A DNA stretch of 23,108 nucleotides from Abiotrophia defectiva_A (lineage in GTDB: Bacteria > Bacillota > Bacilli > Lactobacillales > Aerococcaceae): assembly GCA_963546405.1 (NCBI GenBank), contig CAUUNL010000028.1, positions 1 through 23,108 on the forward strand, read 5' to 3'. A program made the position numbers and the translations under genes. The notes beneath the pieces were generated by a model, which saw only the letters and a list, made by a program, of their open reading frames with translations, did no database searches and was not told the origin of the DNA. Shown here in pieces: positions 8,907 through 16,757 of the stretch; position 1 is the stretch's first letter, and every line of letters starts with the position of its first letter.

Positions 8907-9851
8907 TTATTTAAACGTAGGTTTGTAGAATTGACGCCGGTCTAGCGGATAGATAGCCTCGGAGAAATTACCGGGCTCGACCTTGGCTAAGGCGGTGGCA
9001 ATCATATTGAAGGTAGCATCCATATTGTCAATGTGATGGATGAGCTCGGCTTCTAGCAGCTGAGGCGCCACCGGGCTACCGTACTCCAACTTGCCATGGT
9101 GGGCTAGGACTACATGCTTGAGCAAGAGCACCGGCTCAGAATCTGGGTCAAAGCCCAGTTCGGCACAGGCCCGGTCAATCAACTCGTCCACAATGACGAT
9201 ATGGCCCATCATCTTGCCCTTGAGGGTGTACTCGGTGGCAATGGCACCAGACAACTCGATGGTTTTACCCATATCATGCAGGATAATGCCGCCTAAGAGC
9301 AGGCTGGCATTGACCTCTGGGTAAATCTTGAGCAGGGCCCGTCCTACCTGCAACATGGAAATGGTGTGGTAGCTAAGGCCACCCGCTAGGGCGTGGTGGT
9401 TACGCTTGGCTGCCGGATAGGAGAAGAAATCCTCCTTGGCATAGTTGAGAATCTTGCGGACGATGCGGGCAATATGGGACTCGTGAATCTCCAGCAAAGC
9501 CTCATTAAGGGCTTCCTCCAGGGTTTCCTTCTTAATCCCGATATGTTCCACATAGAGGGTGGGGTCATCAGGCTCACCCGCATCAGCTAGGCGCAAGCTC
9601 TGAATCTTAATCTGCGGGGTCCCGTTATAGGTGTCCCGCTCACCCTTGAGGAAGACTACCTTGCCGGCTTGATAGCGGGCAATTTCTTCCTCGGTGGCCG
9701 ACCAGTACATGCCGTCCATGCTGCCAGAACGATCCTGGAAGCGGAAGGCGATAAAGGGATTGCCATTGCGGGCTACCCGGATGTCGGCCGATTTAATGAG
9801 GACGAAGAGCGCGAAGCTCTCGCCATGGTTGAGGTCTAATAATTGGGTCAT
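8907..9851 (-). CDS. yhaM: 3'-5' exoribonuclease YhaM
   Basis: The protein has 314 residues, the usual YhaM length. Residues about 1-90 form an OB-fold nucleic-acid binding domain (FRFQDRSGSMDG, then YNGTPQIKI). Residues about 150-285 form an HD phosphohydrolase domain with candidate metal ligands H162, H192-D193 (in LHDMGK), H217, H251/H252 (AHHG) and D275. In Bacillus subtilis, YhaM is a metal-dependent 3'-5' exonuclease acting on RNA and single-stranded DNA ends. The homologue Cbf1 in staphylococci trims RNA 3' ends. Its ATG overlaps the yhaN stop as ATGA (4 bases), which implies translational coupling. It is followed after 15 bases by the His-rich SRPBCC gene. Confidence 0.93.
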   Translation of the reverse strand: MTQLLDLNHGESFALFVLIKSADIRVARNGNPFIAFRFQDRSGSMDGMYWSATEEEIARYQAGKVVFLKGERDTYNGTPQIKIQSLRLADAGEPDDPTLYVEHIGIKKETLEEALNEALLEIHESHIARIVRKILNYAKEDFFSYPAAKRNHHALAGGLSYHTISMLQVGRALLKIYPEVNASLLLGGIILHDMGKTIELSGAIATEYTLKGKMMGHIVIVDELIDRACAELGFDPDSEPVLLLKHVVLAHHGKLEYGSPVAPQLLEAELIHHIDNMDATFNMIATALAKVEPGNFSEAIYPLDRRQFYKPTFK

Positions 9852-12667
9852 GCCGGTTCCTCCTCTGCTTGACTCACTTGAATGGCGTCCAAGTTCACAG
9901 CCCTTGCCCCGTCGAAGAAATGAACGGCTTGTTGGTCAAAGGTGAAGAAGAGGACTTGAATACGTTCCGAAATTTGGCCTAGGACTTGGTACATGCTGGC
10001 CTTGCGATACTCGTCGAAGTTGACGAAGGCATCGTCAATCAGGATTGGCATCTTAACCATAGTCCGGACATTCTCAATGAAGGCAATCCGCAGGGCCACA
10101 TAGAGTTGTTCCAGGGTCCCTTGGGATAGTTCATGCGGTTCAAAGTAGATGTCAGAGAACTGACGTACCTTGATGCCGTCTTTTTGGAGCTTGATCTGGG
10201 TGTAACGGCCGTAGCTTAGGGTCTCGAAGAGCTCATCAGCTAGGCGATTCATCTCAGGCAGCGGATTGTCCAGCCCATGACGTAGGGTGGCATAGATCAA
10301 TTCCATGGCAATCCGCTTGCGACCCCATAGGGCCACCATATCCCGAACTTGGGTCTCCTTGTTGGCCAAGGCTTGGACCTTTTCTTGGTAGGTGCCGTCT
10401 TGTTCCAGATGGTGGATCTCCACTTCCAGGTCGGCCCGTTCGCGGTGGTGCGGTACTAGGCGTTCCTTGAGGGTCTCCAACTGGTGTTCCAGACGGTGGA
10501 AGTTCTCCAACAGGCTTTGCTTGTTCTGCACCTGGGTCAGGGCTTCTTCATAGCCTTCCATTTGCTCAGCGTAAAGGGCCCGTTTGGCCGTTAATTCTTC
10601 GATTAACTGGTTGGTTTCAACCTTTTGGAAGAAGTCCAATTCATCTTTGGCATGGGTGTCCTTGAAGACTTGGCCAATCATAGCTTGACGCTCGGCGATG
10701 GCATCTTCTTGGGCCTTCATTTGTTGGGCTGCTTCGTCTAAGCGGTCATCAATGACTTGGCCCCGCTCCATGGTCCGCACCAGGCTGACTTCCACGTCTT
10801 CGACATGGCGAATTTGCTGACGAACCGAATCGTCCACCAATGGGAAACGTTCAAAGAGGGGCTGCAAGAGGCTGCGCCACTCAGTTAATTGCTGGGTCAG
10901 CTTATCCTTCTGAGCTTCCAAATCTTTCTTCTGATTCTCAGCGGCGAAGTATTGCTTAACAGGGTTAGCCTTGAGGATGAGCTCAGGGTCGGCCGTTGGG
11001 TAGAAGCCCATGGCTGCCAACCAGCGGGATTGCTTGCTTGCTAAGTTCTTAAGCTCGGCTTCAATAGCTTCGATGGCTTCCTCACGTTGGTTAATCTGGG
11101 TACCCAAGACCTTGCTTTGTTCCAGGTATTGAATTTCCTTCTCGCGCAGGTCCTGAATCTTGTTGAGGACCGGGCTATTATAGAAGGCCTGGTAGCGACG
11201 GCGGTTGGATTGGAAGATATAGCCAATACTGAGGACCCCGACCACCAGGATCAGCACCCCTAACCAAAAGAGCAGGTTGGCACCCTGGGTCATGTTCTGA
11301 TAGAAGGCCAGGAAGAGCCCGCCGGCAAAGGCCAGAATACCTGGGAAATACTGGTTAAGGCTGGTTGCCTGCATGAGTTGGGCTTCTTCATTCATGCGCT
11401 GATGTTCTAGGTGAACTACCTGTTGGCGCACAATGGCCGTATAGTTTTGTTGTTCCTTGCGTTGTTCCAAGTAGACCTTGCGCTCGGCCTTGAGGGCCTC
11501 TTCCTGCTTGAGCAAGTCTAGCTTGTCAGCTTGGAGAGCTAGCCCCTCTTCCAGCTTGGCGTCATAGGCAGGTCCCTGTTCAACCTTTTCTGGGAAGAAC
11601 TGGCCTTGGTGGGCCAACTGGGTCATGAGTTCGCCCTGCTCTTGGATACGGGCGGTCAACTGTTCAATGACGGTCTGGGTTTCCTTGGCCTTGGCGGTCT
11701 CGACTAGCCATTTCTGGCGGTCTTCCGCGTGGTTACGGGCCCAGTTAAGCTTGGTCAAGCTGCCTAGCTCGCCCTTGAGGTTGCGAATCCGTTCTTCCAA
11801 TTGGACGATTTGGATTTCGCTGGCCTGATTGAGCTTGAGGGCATCGGAAATCTCTCGCACGGTCTGTTCAGACAGGGGCGTGAAGACTAGTTGCTCCAGC
11901 TCCCGCTTGGCAGCCCGGTCCTTGAGGTAGATGTCATAGAGGCCCACTAATTTGTCTTGGGCCCGGATTTCCTTCTCCAGGTCCTTGATTTCTTGGTTGA
12001 GGCGGGCAATGGCTTCTTCCTCTTCCTGACGGCGACGGGTCAGCTCATCATAAGCCCCCATCTGCAGATGCAGGACTTCCACTTGTTGGGCTAGTTCTTC
12101 ATACTCGGCTAGGAGCACATTGAGAGGCCGGCTCTGGCCATTTGGCCGGTAGAGGTCATCGGTCTCCTTCTGATACTGCTTGGCAATCTTGAGGAATTGG
12201 TCGCTCCCCACGGTCCCGATACTCATGAAGTAATCATTGAGTTGGTCGGCCCCGATATTAGCCAGCTCCTGCAGGTTCTGCAGGCTGAAGGCATAGAAGT
12301 TATCGAAGAGCTTCTCGTCCAAGCCCCCCAAGACCTCATCCAAGGTCTTAGCTGGCAACTCTTCCCCATCGGTTCGCGTTACCCGCAGGGTCTTGCTAGT
12401 CCGCTCCACCCAAATATCACCGAAGTCGGTCTCGGTTAGGAGCATTCGGCCCCCATAGGTTTCATGTTGCTTAGGTTCATAACGATTCTGCTGGTTGACC
12501 CGGCGCCGACGGCTTGGGAAACCAAAGAGCATGCTGCGGATAAAGGATTGCAGGGTAGACTTACCGGCTTCATTCTTACCATAGAAGAGTTGGAGTTGGT
12601 CGCCCAATTCGAATTTCTGGTTGACCCATTTGCCGTAGCCATAAATCTCCAGTGTCTTAATCTTCAT
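9848..12667 (-). CDS. yhaN: YhaN, SbcC/Rad50-like ATPase with central transmembrane hairpin
   Basis: The protein has 939 residues. The N-terminal ATPase half carries Walker A (GKNEAGKST, about residues 30-38). The C-terminal half carries an ABC-type signature variant (ELSQGTLEQLYVAL) and Walker B (PILIDDAFVNFD). Between them are two long Glu/Gln/Lys-rich coiled coils, about 190-435 and 500-790. The tip between the coils holds two hydrophobic segments, about residues 443-462 and 468-490, instead of a CxxC zinc hook. No cysteine is present anywhere in the protein. Together with YhaO it forms an SbcCD-like pair thought to act on DNA ends, here probably tethered to the membrane. It overlaps yhaO by 11 bases and yhaM by 4. 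Confidence 0.92.
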   Translation of the reverse strand: MKIKTLEIYGYGKWVNQKFELGDQLQLFYGKNEAGKSTLQSFIRSMLFGFPSRRRRVNQQNRYEPKQHETYGGRMLLTETDFGDIWVERTSKTLRVTRTDGEELPAKTLDEVLGGLDEKLFDNFYAFSLQNLQELANIGADQLNDYFMSIGTVGSDQFLKIAKQYQKETDDLYRPNGQSRPLNVLLAEYEELAQQVEVLHLQMGAYDELTRRRQEEEEAIARLNQEIKDLEKEIRAQDKLVGLYDIYLKDRAAKRELEQLVFTPLSEQTVREISDALKLNQASEIQIVQLEERIRNLKGELGSLTKLNWARNHAEDRQKWLVETAKAKETQTVIEQLTARIQEQGELMTQLAHQGQFFPEKVEQGPAYDAKLEEGLALQADKLDLLKQEEALKAERKVYLEQRKEQQNYTAIVRQQVVHLEHQRMNEEAQLMQATSLNQYFPGILAFAGGLFLAFYQNMTQGANLLFWLGVLILVVGVLSIGYIFQSNRRRYQAFYNSPVLNKIQDLREKEIQYLEQSKVLGTQINQREEAIEAIEAELKNLASKQSRWLAAMGFYPTADPELILKANPVKQYFAAENQKKDLEAQKDKLTQQLTEWRSLLQPLFERFPLVDDSVRQQIRHVEDVEVSLVRTMERGQVIDDRLDEAAQQMKAQEDAIAERQAMIGQVFKDTHAKDELDFFQKVETNQLIEELTAKRALYAEQMEGYEEALTQVQNKQSLLENFHRLEHQLETLKERLVPHHRERADLEVEIHHLEQDGTYQEKVQALANKETQVRDMVALWGRKRIAMELIYATLRHGLDNPLPEMNRLADELFETLSYGRYTQIKLQKDGIKVRQFSDIYFEPHELSQGTLEQLYVALRIAFIENVRTMVKMPILIDDAFVNFDEYRKASMYQVLGQISERIQVLFFTFDQQAVHFFDGARAVNLDAIQVSQAEEEPA

Positions 12668-13937
12668 GAGCCGTCCCCTCCTCTCCGGAACTCAGGTCCT
12701 CGTCATCAGAGTCAAAGCCCACGGCTTGGACTACCAACTGCTGGCCATTGTGGATGACCGAGTCCTTGAGCTCCTGGTCTTGGCTCAAATCGCCCAACCA
12801 GGTTCTGAGGGTGGCATTGCTGAAGAGGGGCTGCATAACGCGACCATAGAGGTCCCCCGTCTTCAAGGCCTGGCTAGCCTGGTCAAAGCTGTCCTTGAGG
12901 CTGGCATCGTATTGGAAAGGCTCGATGGCCACTTGGCTGACCGTTTGTAGGCTAACTAGGGCCACAAATGGCGTGTTGACTACATCCGCTTGCAGGGCCG
13001 CCAACACCTCACCCGATTCTACCTGGCTGGCCAAGTTAGCGGGCAACTTCTCATAGTGATCTAAGACCACGGTCACCAGTTGGGACTGGTTAGACGCTTC
13101 TGCCTCGGCTTGATAATTGCGCTGGATGCCTTCCAGGGCTTGGACTAGGTCCAGTTCATGCCAGTTAGAGCGACATTCCAGATGGGCTTCCTGCCAAACA
13201 ATAGGTGCCAGGGAAATAAACTGGGACTTGGCCGGTGTCTGTGGCTTAAGTTCTACGATGAAGGCTCCCTTGTCACCTAATTCCTTGCGGTGGCGACCCT
13301 GGATGGTCCCGGGATACTGAATCAGAGGCTGTTCCTTGAGGACTTGTGCCTGATGAATATGGCCTAGGGCCCAGTAGTCGTAGTTTTTGCTCAGCAGGCT
13401 TTCCAGGTCAAAGGGCGCATAGTGGTCGCCCGATTCTTGGCCGTGCAAGACCCCAAGGGTGTAGGTGGTCTCATGCGGGTTAACTGGATAGCTGTCAATC
13501 ATGCGGGCATCTACCCAACGTTTGGTATAGGAGAAGCCATAGCAGCGCACGGTCTGGTCGTCAGCAAGGGGGATATCGATGGCGGTCACTTCTTGGTCTT
13601 TGAAGAGGTGAACATTATCGGGATATGGGACCGACTGACACTCCATGCGTAGGTAGTCATGATTACCGTGGCAGAGGACCACAGGAATCTTGGCAATATG
13701 AAGACGTTCTAGTTGCTTAAGGAAGAAATGTTGGGCCGTCACCGTCTGTTGCTCGGTGTCATAGATGTCACCGGCAATGACCATGAGGTCGACCGCTTGG
13801 TTAATGGCAATCGAGACACAACGTTCGAAGGCCTGGTAAGGAGATTGAATAAGGTGTTTTTGTAATGAGTGCAATTGCTTGGTGAGCCCAGTGAAGGGAC
13901 TATCGAGATGTAAATCTGCAATATGTAATAATTTCAT
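12657..13937 (-). CDS. yhaO: YhaO, SbcD/Mre11-like metallophosphoesterase (DNA exonuclease)
   Basis: The protein has 426 residues. It carries the calcineurin-like phosphoesterase motifs in order: HIADLHLD at the N-terminus (D8, H10), AGDIYD, CHGNHDY, LHGQESGDH and ALGHIHQ. These form the two-metal active site of the SbcD/Mre11 nuclease family. The C-terminal part (about 280-426) is divergent and probably contacts YhaN. I chose the ATG at 13937 because AGGAG lies 6 bases upstream. A TTG at 13940 would add one residue but sits too close to the site. It is the first gene of the yhaO-yhaN-yhaM-SRPBCC unit and ends 11 bases inside yhaN. A final acidic run (DSDDEDLSSGEEG) is notable. Confidence 0.92.
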   Translation of the reverse strand: MKLLHIADLHLDSPFTGLTKQLHSLQKHLIQSPYQAFERCVSIAINQAVDLMVIAGDIYDTEQQTVTAQHFFLKQLERLHIAKIPVVLCHGNHDYLRMECQSVPYPDNVHLFKDQEVTAIDIPLADDQTVRCYGFSYTKRWVDARMIDSYPVNPHETTYTLGVLHGQESGDHYAPFDLESLLSKNYDYWALGHIHQAQVLKEQPLIQYPGTIQGRHRKELGDKGAFIVELKPQTPAKSQFISLAPIVWQEAHLECRSNWHELDLVQALEGIQRNYQAEAEASNQSQLVTVVLDHYEKLPANLASQVESGEVLAALQADVVNTPFVALVSLQTVSQVAIEPFQYDASLKDSFDQASQALKTGDLYGRVMQPLFSNATLRTWLGDLSQDQELKDSVIHNGQQLVVQAVGFDSDDEDLSSGEEGTAHED

Positions 13938-13981
13938 CAAATTCTCCTTTCTTTAGGGATAGGTGGACTGAACATCACAGG

Positions 13982-14009
13982 GTCAAGCGGGGCAGTCCCA
14001 CCCCTTGAC
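13982..14009. other. Imperfect inverted repeat upstream of yhaO
   Basis: GTCAA and GGGG on the left pair with CCCC and TTGAC on the right, around an eight-base loop, with a two-base bulge (GC). It lies between the yheA terminator and the yhaO start, about 45 bases upstream of the ATG. It could be an operator or a leader hairpin for the yhaO operon. No T-run follows it on either strand, so it is not a standard terminator. Confidence 0.35.
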
Positions 14010-14011
14010 AC

Positions 14012-14060
14012 AAAAACAACTGGGAGCCGTCACCCTCAGGTGAGGCTGGGGCTTCCAGTT
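14012..14060 (-). terminator. Rho-independent terminator downstream of yheA
   Basis: On the minus strand the arms AACTGGAAGCC and GGCTCCCAGTT pair over 11 positions with one mismatch. An inner stem CTCACC/GGTGAC with loop TGAG stacks on top. The T-run GTTTTTG follows (14012-14016 in reverse). It starts 15 bases past the yheA stop and separates yheA from the yhaO operon. Confidence 0.82.
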
Positions 14061-14075
14061 GGTGCCAGCCTATGC

Positions 14076-14429
14076 TTAGGCTTGTTGTTGATAGATTTCT
14101 TGTAAAGGCTTGGTGATGATGTTGTTGAGGTCGCGAATGATTTGATCCATACGGCGCTCGGCCTCAATCAAGCCTCTAATGTGATCATCTGCCATGATGC
14201 CCTTGGACAGTTCATCAATCTGCTTCATTTCTTCTTCGCCAATTGGATGGCCTTGAGCCTCACGCAGGCTGAGTGCTTGAACTTGTTGCTTGTAGCTCTC
14301 AAATAAGGTCTTAGAAGTTTCATCTGCTTCAATCCCTGCTAGGGCTTGACGAATAGCGGCCACTTCTGGCAACTGACGAATTTCACGTTCTAATTGATTG
14401 GCTGTATCGTAGACATTTTGGTTAGACAT
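14076..14429 (-). CDS. yheA: YheA-like protein of the YlbF/YmcA family
   Basis: The protein has 117 residues, matching the usual length of YheA (UPF0342). It is all-helical in appearance. It has the family pattern of an N-terminal helix with a hydrophobic heptad (ANQLEREIRQLPEV), a central FESYKQQVQAL, and the C-terminal IEAERRMDQIIRDLNNII segment followed by KPLQEIY. Relatives YlbF and YmcA are part of the Y-complex that directs RNase Y-dependent mRNA processing and affects competence and biofilm formation. YheA itself has no firmly known role. The start at 14429 is supported by AAGGGAG 8 bases upstream. A TTG at 14447 in frame would place the ribosome binding site inside the gene. In Bacillus the gene also lies near yhaM. 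Confidence 0.88.
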   Translation of the reverse strand: MSNQNVYDTANQLEREIRQLPEVAAIRQALAGIEADETSKTLFESYKQQVQALSLREAQGHPIGEEEMKQIDELSKGIMADDHIRGLIEAERRMDQIIRDLNNIITKPLQEIYQQQA

Positions 14430-14513
14430 GCGTCTATCTCCCTTCAAATTACTTCATTCTTAGTGTATCACATCCAAGCCAAGCTCGGCTATTAATACTT
14501 TATTACTATTGAA

Positions 14514-15371
14514 TTAAATCGGTTCTTCCCAGTCCTGGGCGTCCAGCCACTGATTGACCAAATCCAGGTCAAAGCCCTTGCGGTAGAGGGACTCCTTAAT
14601 CTTAAGGATTAAGGCCTTGCCCTCATGGCGTCGACTCAGTTGGCGACGGGCCTTGCTGGCCGCTTGATCGACCAAGTCGGCTTCATGGTCTAAGTCGGCC
14701 TCTGGCTGACAATCTTCCAAGTAAGGCTGAATCATGGCCAGGCTGTAACCCTTGGTCAGAAGATGTTCCTGGACCTTGCGCTTAAGCTGGCCAGCCGGCA
14801 GACGGCGATGGGACTTGTAGAACTTTTCAATTAAGGTTTGGATATTTTCCTCCAGCAAATCCACTTCATAGGCTTCCAAGGCCTGGGCAACCTGACTGGC
14901 TGTCAGACCCTTGTCTTGGAGCTTACGGCCGATCAGCTGGGGCCCCTTGCGCCCTACCCGGGCCTCGGTCAGGACCAGGCTACGCCCATAGAGGGCATCA
15001 TCCAGGTAACCCTGGCTGACTAGCCGGCCAATGACCCGACCCAAATAAGGTTCTAATTCCGCTAGAAAATCTTCCCTGGCCTCCAGGCTATCCAGGTCCG
15101 CTTGCTTGAGGGCCTGGGCCTTGAGATAGTCATAGACCTCACCACTGGACTTAAGGGCCCGCGACAAGTGCTTGATGGCCCTAAGATAGAGGGACTCTTC
15201 CTGCTCATAGTCGCGAATGGTCTGACACTCCTCTGGGGTCAGGGTCTGGCCCTTGGCCAGGTTGAACTTGATCAAGGTGCCCTCTGACACGCCCAGCCAG
15301 AAGCTGTCGTCCAGATAGACCGAGTAACGACTCTTGTCCTTCTTCTGTACTTCAATCCGACTTACGCGCAT
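14514..15371 (-). CDS. recX: Regulatory protein RecX
   Basis: The protein has 285 residues, slightly longer than the typical Firmicute RecX of about 260-270. It begins with the family-typical basic segment (RVSRIEVQKKDKSRYSVYLDD). It then has repeated three-helix modules with the patterns LSRALKSSGEVYDYL, LVSQGYLDDALYGRS and KGPQLIGRKLQDKGL, and ends with LIKIKESLYRKGFDLDLV-like helices. RecX binds RecA filaments and limits recombination and the SOS response. A very strong ribosome binding site, AGGAGGTG, lies 6 bases before the ATG. No SOS box is obvious upstream. It lies between yheA and a small unknown gene on the same strand. Confidence 0.92.
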   Translation of the reverse strand: MRVSRIEVQKKDKSRYSVYLDDSFWLGVSEGTLIKFNLAKGQTLTPEECQTIRDYEQEESLYLRAIKHLSRALKSSGEVYDYLKAQALKQADLDSLEAREDFLAELEPYLGRVIGRLVSQGYLDDALYGRSLVLTEARVGRKGPQLIGRKLQDKGLTASQVAQALEAYEVDLLEENIQTLIEKFYKSHRRLPAGQLKRKVQEHLLTKGYSLAMIQPYLEDCQPEADLDHEADLVDQAASKARRQLSRRHEGKALILKIKESLYRKGFDLDLVNQWLDAQDWEEPI

Positions 15372-15429
15372 GGGGCACCTCCTGGGTCAAGTTGCTAGGT
15401 ATTGGCTGAGGTAGGCTAAGGTCGCCTGA

Positions 15430-15693
15430 CTATTGGCCGACCGTGTAGCGATAGGCCAAGCCAGCTGGATTTTCCTTGACGAAGGAGACCAACAAGCTCG
15501 CAGCCTGGTCGCCACTTGGCGCCAAGGTTTCCACTAATTGTTTAGCTTGAAAGGCAAAGCGTTCTGCCGCCTCAGCTGATTCACAGTAGATGAAGTAGCT
15601 AGCTTGATCAGCAAGGCTTAGTTCAAAGACCAGCTCGTTCTTAGCAATTAAGCTACCTTGTGCAAATGTTAAAACAGTTTCTTGATTATTCAT
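15430..15693 (-). CDS. Small hypothetical protein, 87 residues
   Basis: I do not recognise this family. The protein is soluble-looking, with no signal peptide, no membrane segment and a single cysteine (in YFIYCESAEAAERF). An alternating pattern in the first half (VLTFAQGS, LVFELSLAD, YFIYCES) suggests beta strands. It is followed by a helix (AAERFAFQAKQLVETL) and a final strand (LLVSFV), so a small alpha/beta fold is likely. The ATG at 15693 has GAGGG 8 bases upstream. The in-frame GTG at 15708 overlaps that site and is less likely. The stop lies 58 bases before the recX start, so the two may be co-transcribed. Codon use matches the neighbours, which supports it being a real gene. Confidence 0.65.
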   Translation of the reverse strand: MNNQETVLTFAQGSLIAKNELVFELSLADQASYFIYCESAEAAERFAFQAKQLVETLAPSGDQAASLLVSFVKENPAGLAYRYTVGQ

Positions 15694-15743
15694 GAGTTTA
15701 TCCCTCACCTATTCTTAGAATGCCATACAGTCAGCGAGTGACG

Positions 15744-15780
15744 ATGGGTCTTGCAAATGGTCTTGCTAAATGGTCTTACA
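15744..15780. repeat. Short tandem repeat, three 13-bp units
   Basis: ATGGGTCTTGCAA, ATGGTCTTGCTAA and ATGGTCTTACATT follow one another with a 13-bp period in the 138-bp gap between sdaAA and the small gene at 15430-15693. No gene is visible in this gap. The function is unknown. It may be a slippage product or repeated binding sites upstream of the small gene. Confidence 0.6.
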
Positions 15781-15796
15781 TTGCCCCAAAGGGCCA

Positions 15797-15834
15797 TAGG
15801 TTACTAGAGGGGACAGCCATAGGCTCATAACCTA
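15797..15834. other. Inverted repeat over the end of sdaAA
   Basis: TAGGTTA (15797-15803) and TAACCTA (15828-15834) are 7-bp arms around 24 bases. An inner AGCC/GGCT stem with a three-base loop lies between them. The right arm contains the sdaAA stop codon. No T-run follows on the minus strand, so it is at best a weak or factor-dependent terminator for the sdaAB-sdaAA operon or a 3'-end stability element. Confidence 0.35.
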
Positions 15835-16722
15835 GGTGACTTCACGCCCAAAGATCCGCATCTTAATTCGATTCCCGGTCGGGGTATCGGCTAATCCCCC
15901 TAACCCTGTCTCACGAAGTTCGCGCGGCATATTGCGACCTACCTTGTACATGGCTTCAATGACCTCATCGGCTGGAATCTGATTTTCAATTCCGGCCAGG
16001 GCCATATCGGCACAAATCAAGGCGTTGGTTGATCCGACGGTATTACGCTTAACGCAAGGCACTTCCACCAAACCTGCCACCGGGTCACAAACCAGACCCA
16101 GCAGGTTACCCAAGGACATAGCGAAGGCATGGGCTGACTGGGCCGGGCTACCGCCCATAATGGCCACAGCCGCGGCCGCCGCCATAGCGGAAGCCGAACC
16201 GACTTCAGCCTGACAGCCACCCGCCGCTCCTGAAATAAAGGCATTGTTAGCCGTTACCATGCCGAAGAGGGCTGCCACAAAGAGGAAGTTGAGCTTGTCT
16301 TCCTTGGACAGATGGTACTGTTCATGGATGGCAAAGAGCACTCCCGGCAAGGTCCCGCTGGCACCTGCCGTGGGGGTGGCACAGACCACGCCCATGGCAG
16401 CATTGACCTCGTTGGTAGCCAAGGCCGCTTCCACCCCCACTAGGGTCATTTGCCCTGAGAGGGTTTTGCCTGCCTGGCGGTACTTGCGCATCTTGACGGC
16501 ATTGCCGCCCGTTAAGCCGGTTGGTGAGAAGACGCCTTCTCCGGTAATCCCTCGCTGGTAGGCATTTTCCATAGCTAAGAGGGCATCCGACATCTTATGG
16601 AGGACGGCTTCCCGGCTAGTCCGGTTAATCCGCATCTCCTGTTCAATCATAATCTCAGCCAGGGACAGGCCCGTCTCTTGGGCGTAGGCCACAATGGCTT
16701 CAATCGATTCAAAAATTCCCAT
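15832..16722 (-). CDS. sdaAA: L-serine dehydratase, iron-sulfur-dependent, alpha subunit
   Basis: The protein has 296 residues, the usual length of the separate alpha chain. It deaminates L-serine to pyruvate and ammonia with an oxygen-labile [4Fe-4S] cluster. The family core is clear: TGGNAVKMRKY, then VCATPTAGASGTLPG (C114), ISGAAGGCQAEVGSA (C170), and LVCDPVAGLVEVPC followed by KRN (C212, C223). The cluster ligands are expected among these cysteines. A good site (GAGG, 7 bases from the ATG) precedes the start. It lies 35 bases after the beta-subunit gene and forms an operon with it. Confidence 0.96.
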   Translation of the reverse strand: MGIFESIEAIVAYAQETGLSLAEIMIEQEMRINRTSREAVLHKMSDALLAMENAYQRGITGEGVFSPTGLTGGNAVKMRKYRQAGKTLSGQMTLVGVEAALATNEVNAAMGVVCATPTAGASGTLPGVLFAIHEQYHLSKEDKLNFLFVAALFGMVTANNAFISGAAGGCQAEVGSASAMAAAAAVAIMGGSPAQSAHAFAMSLGNLLGLVCDPVAGLVEVPCVKRNTVGSTNALICADMALAGIENQIPADEVIEAMYKVGRNMPRELRETGLGGLADTPTGNRIKMRIFGREVT

Positions 16723-16757
16723 TTCTTTACCTCAACAATCGATAGCTGTCGACACAA

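Noticed and set aside
12197..12950. Plus-strand frames opposite yhaN and yhaO
   Set aside because: They are antisense shadows caused by GC-rich codon use, and no start signals are seen. yhaN and yhaO have clear motifs over the same stretch.
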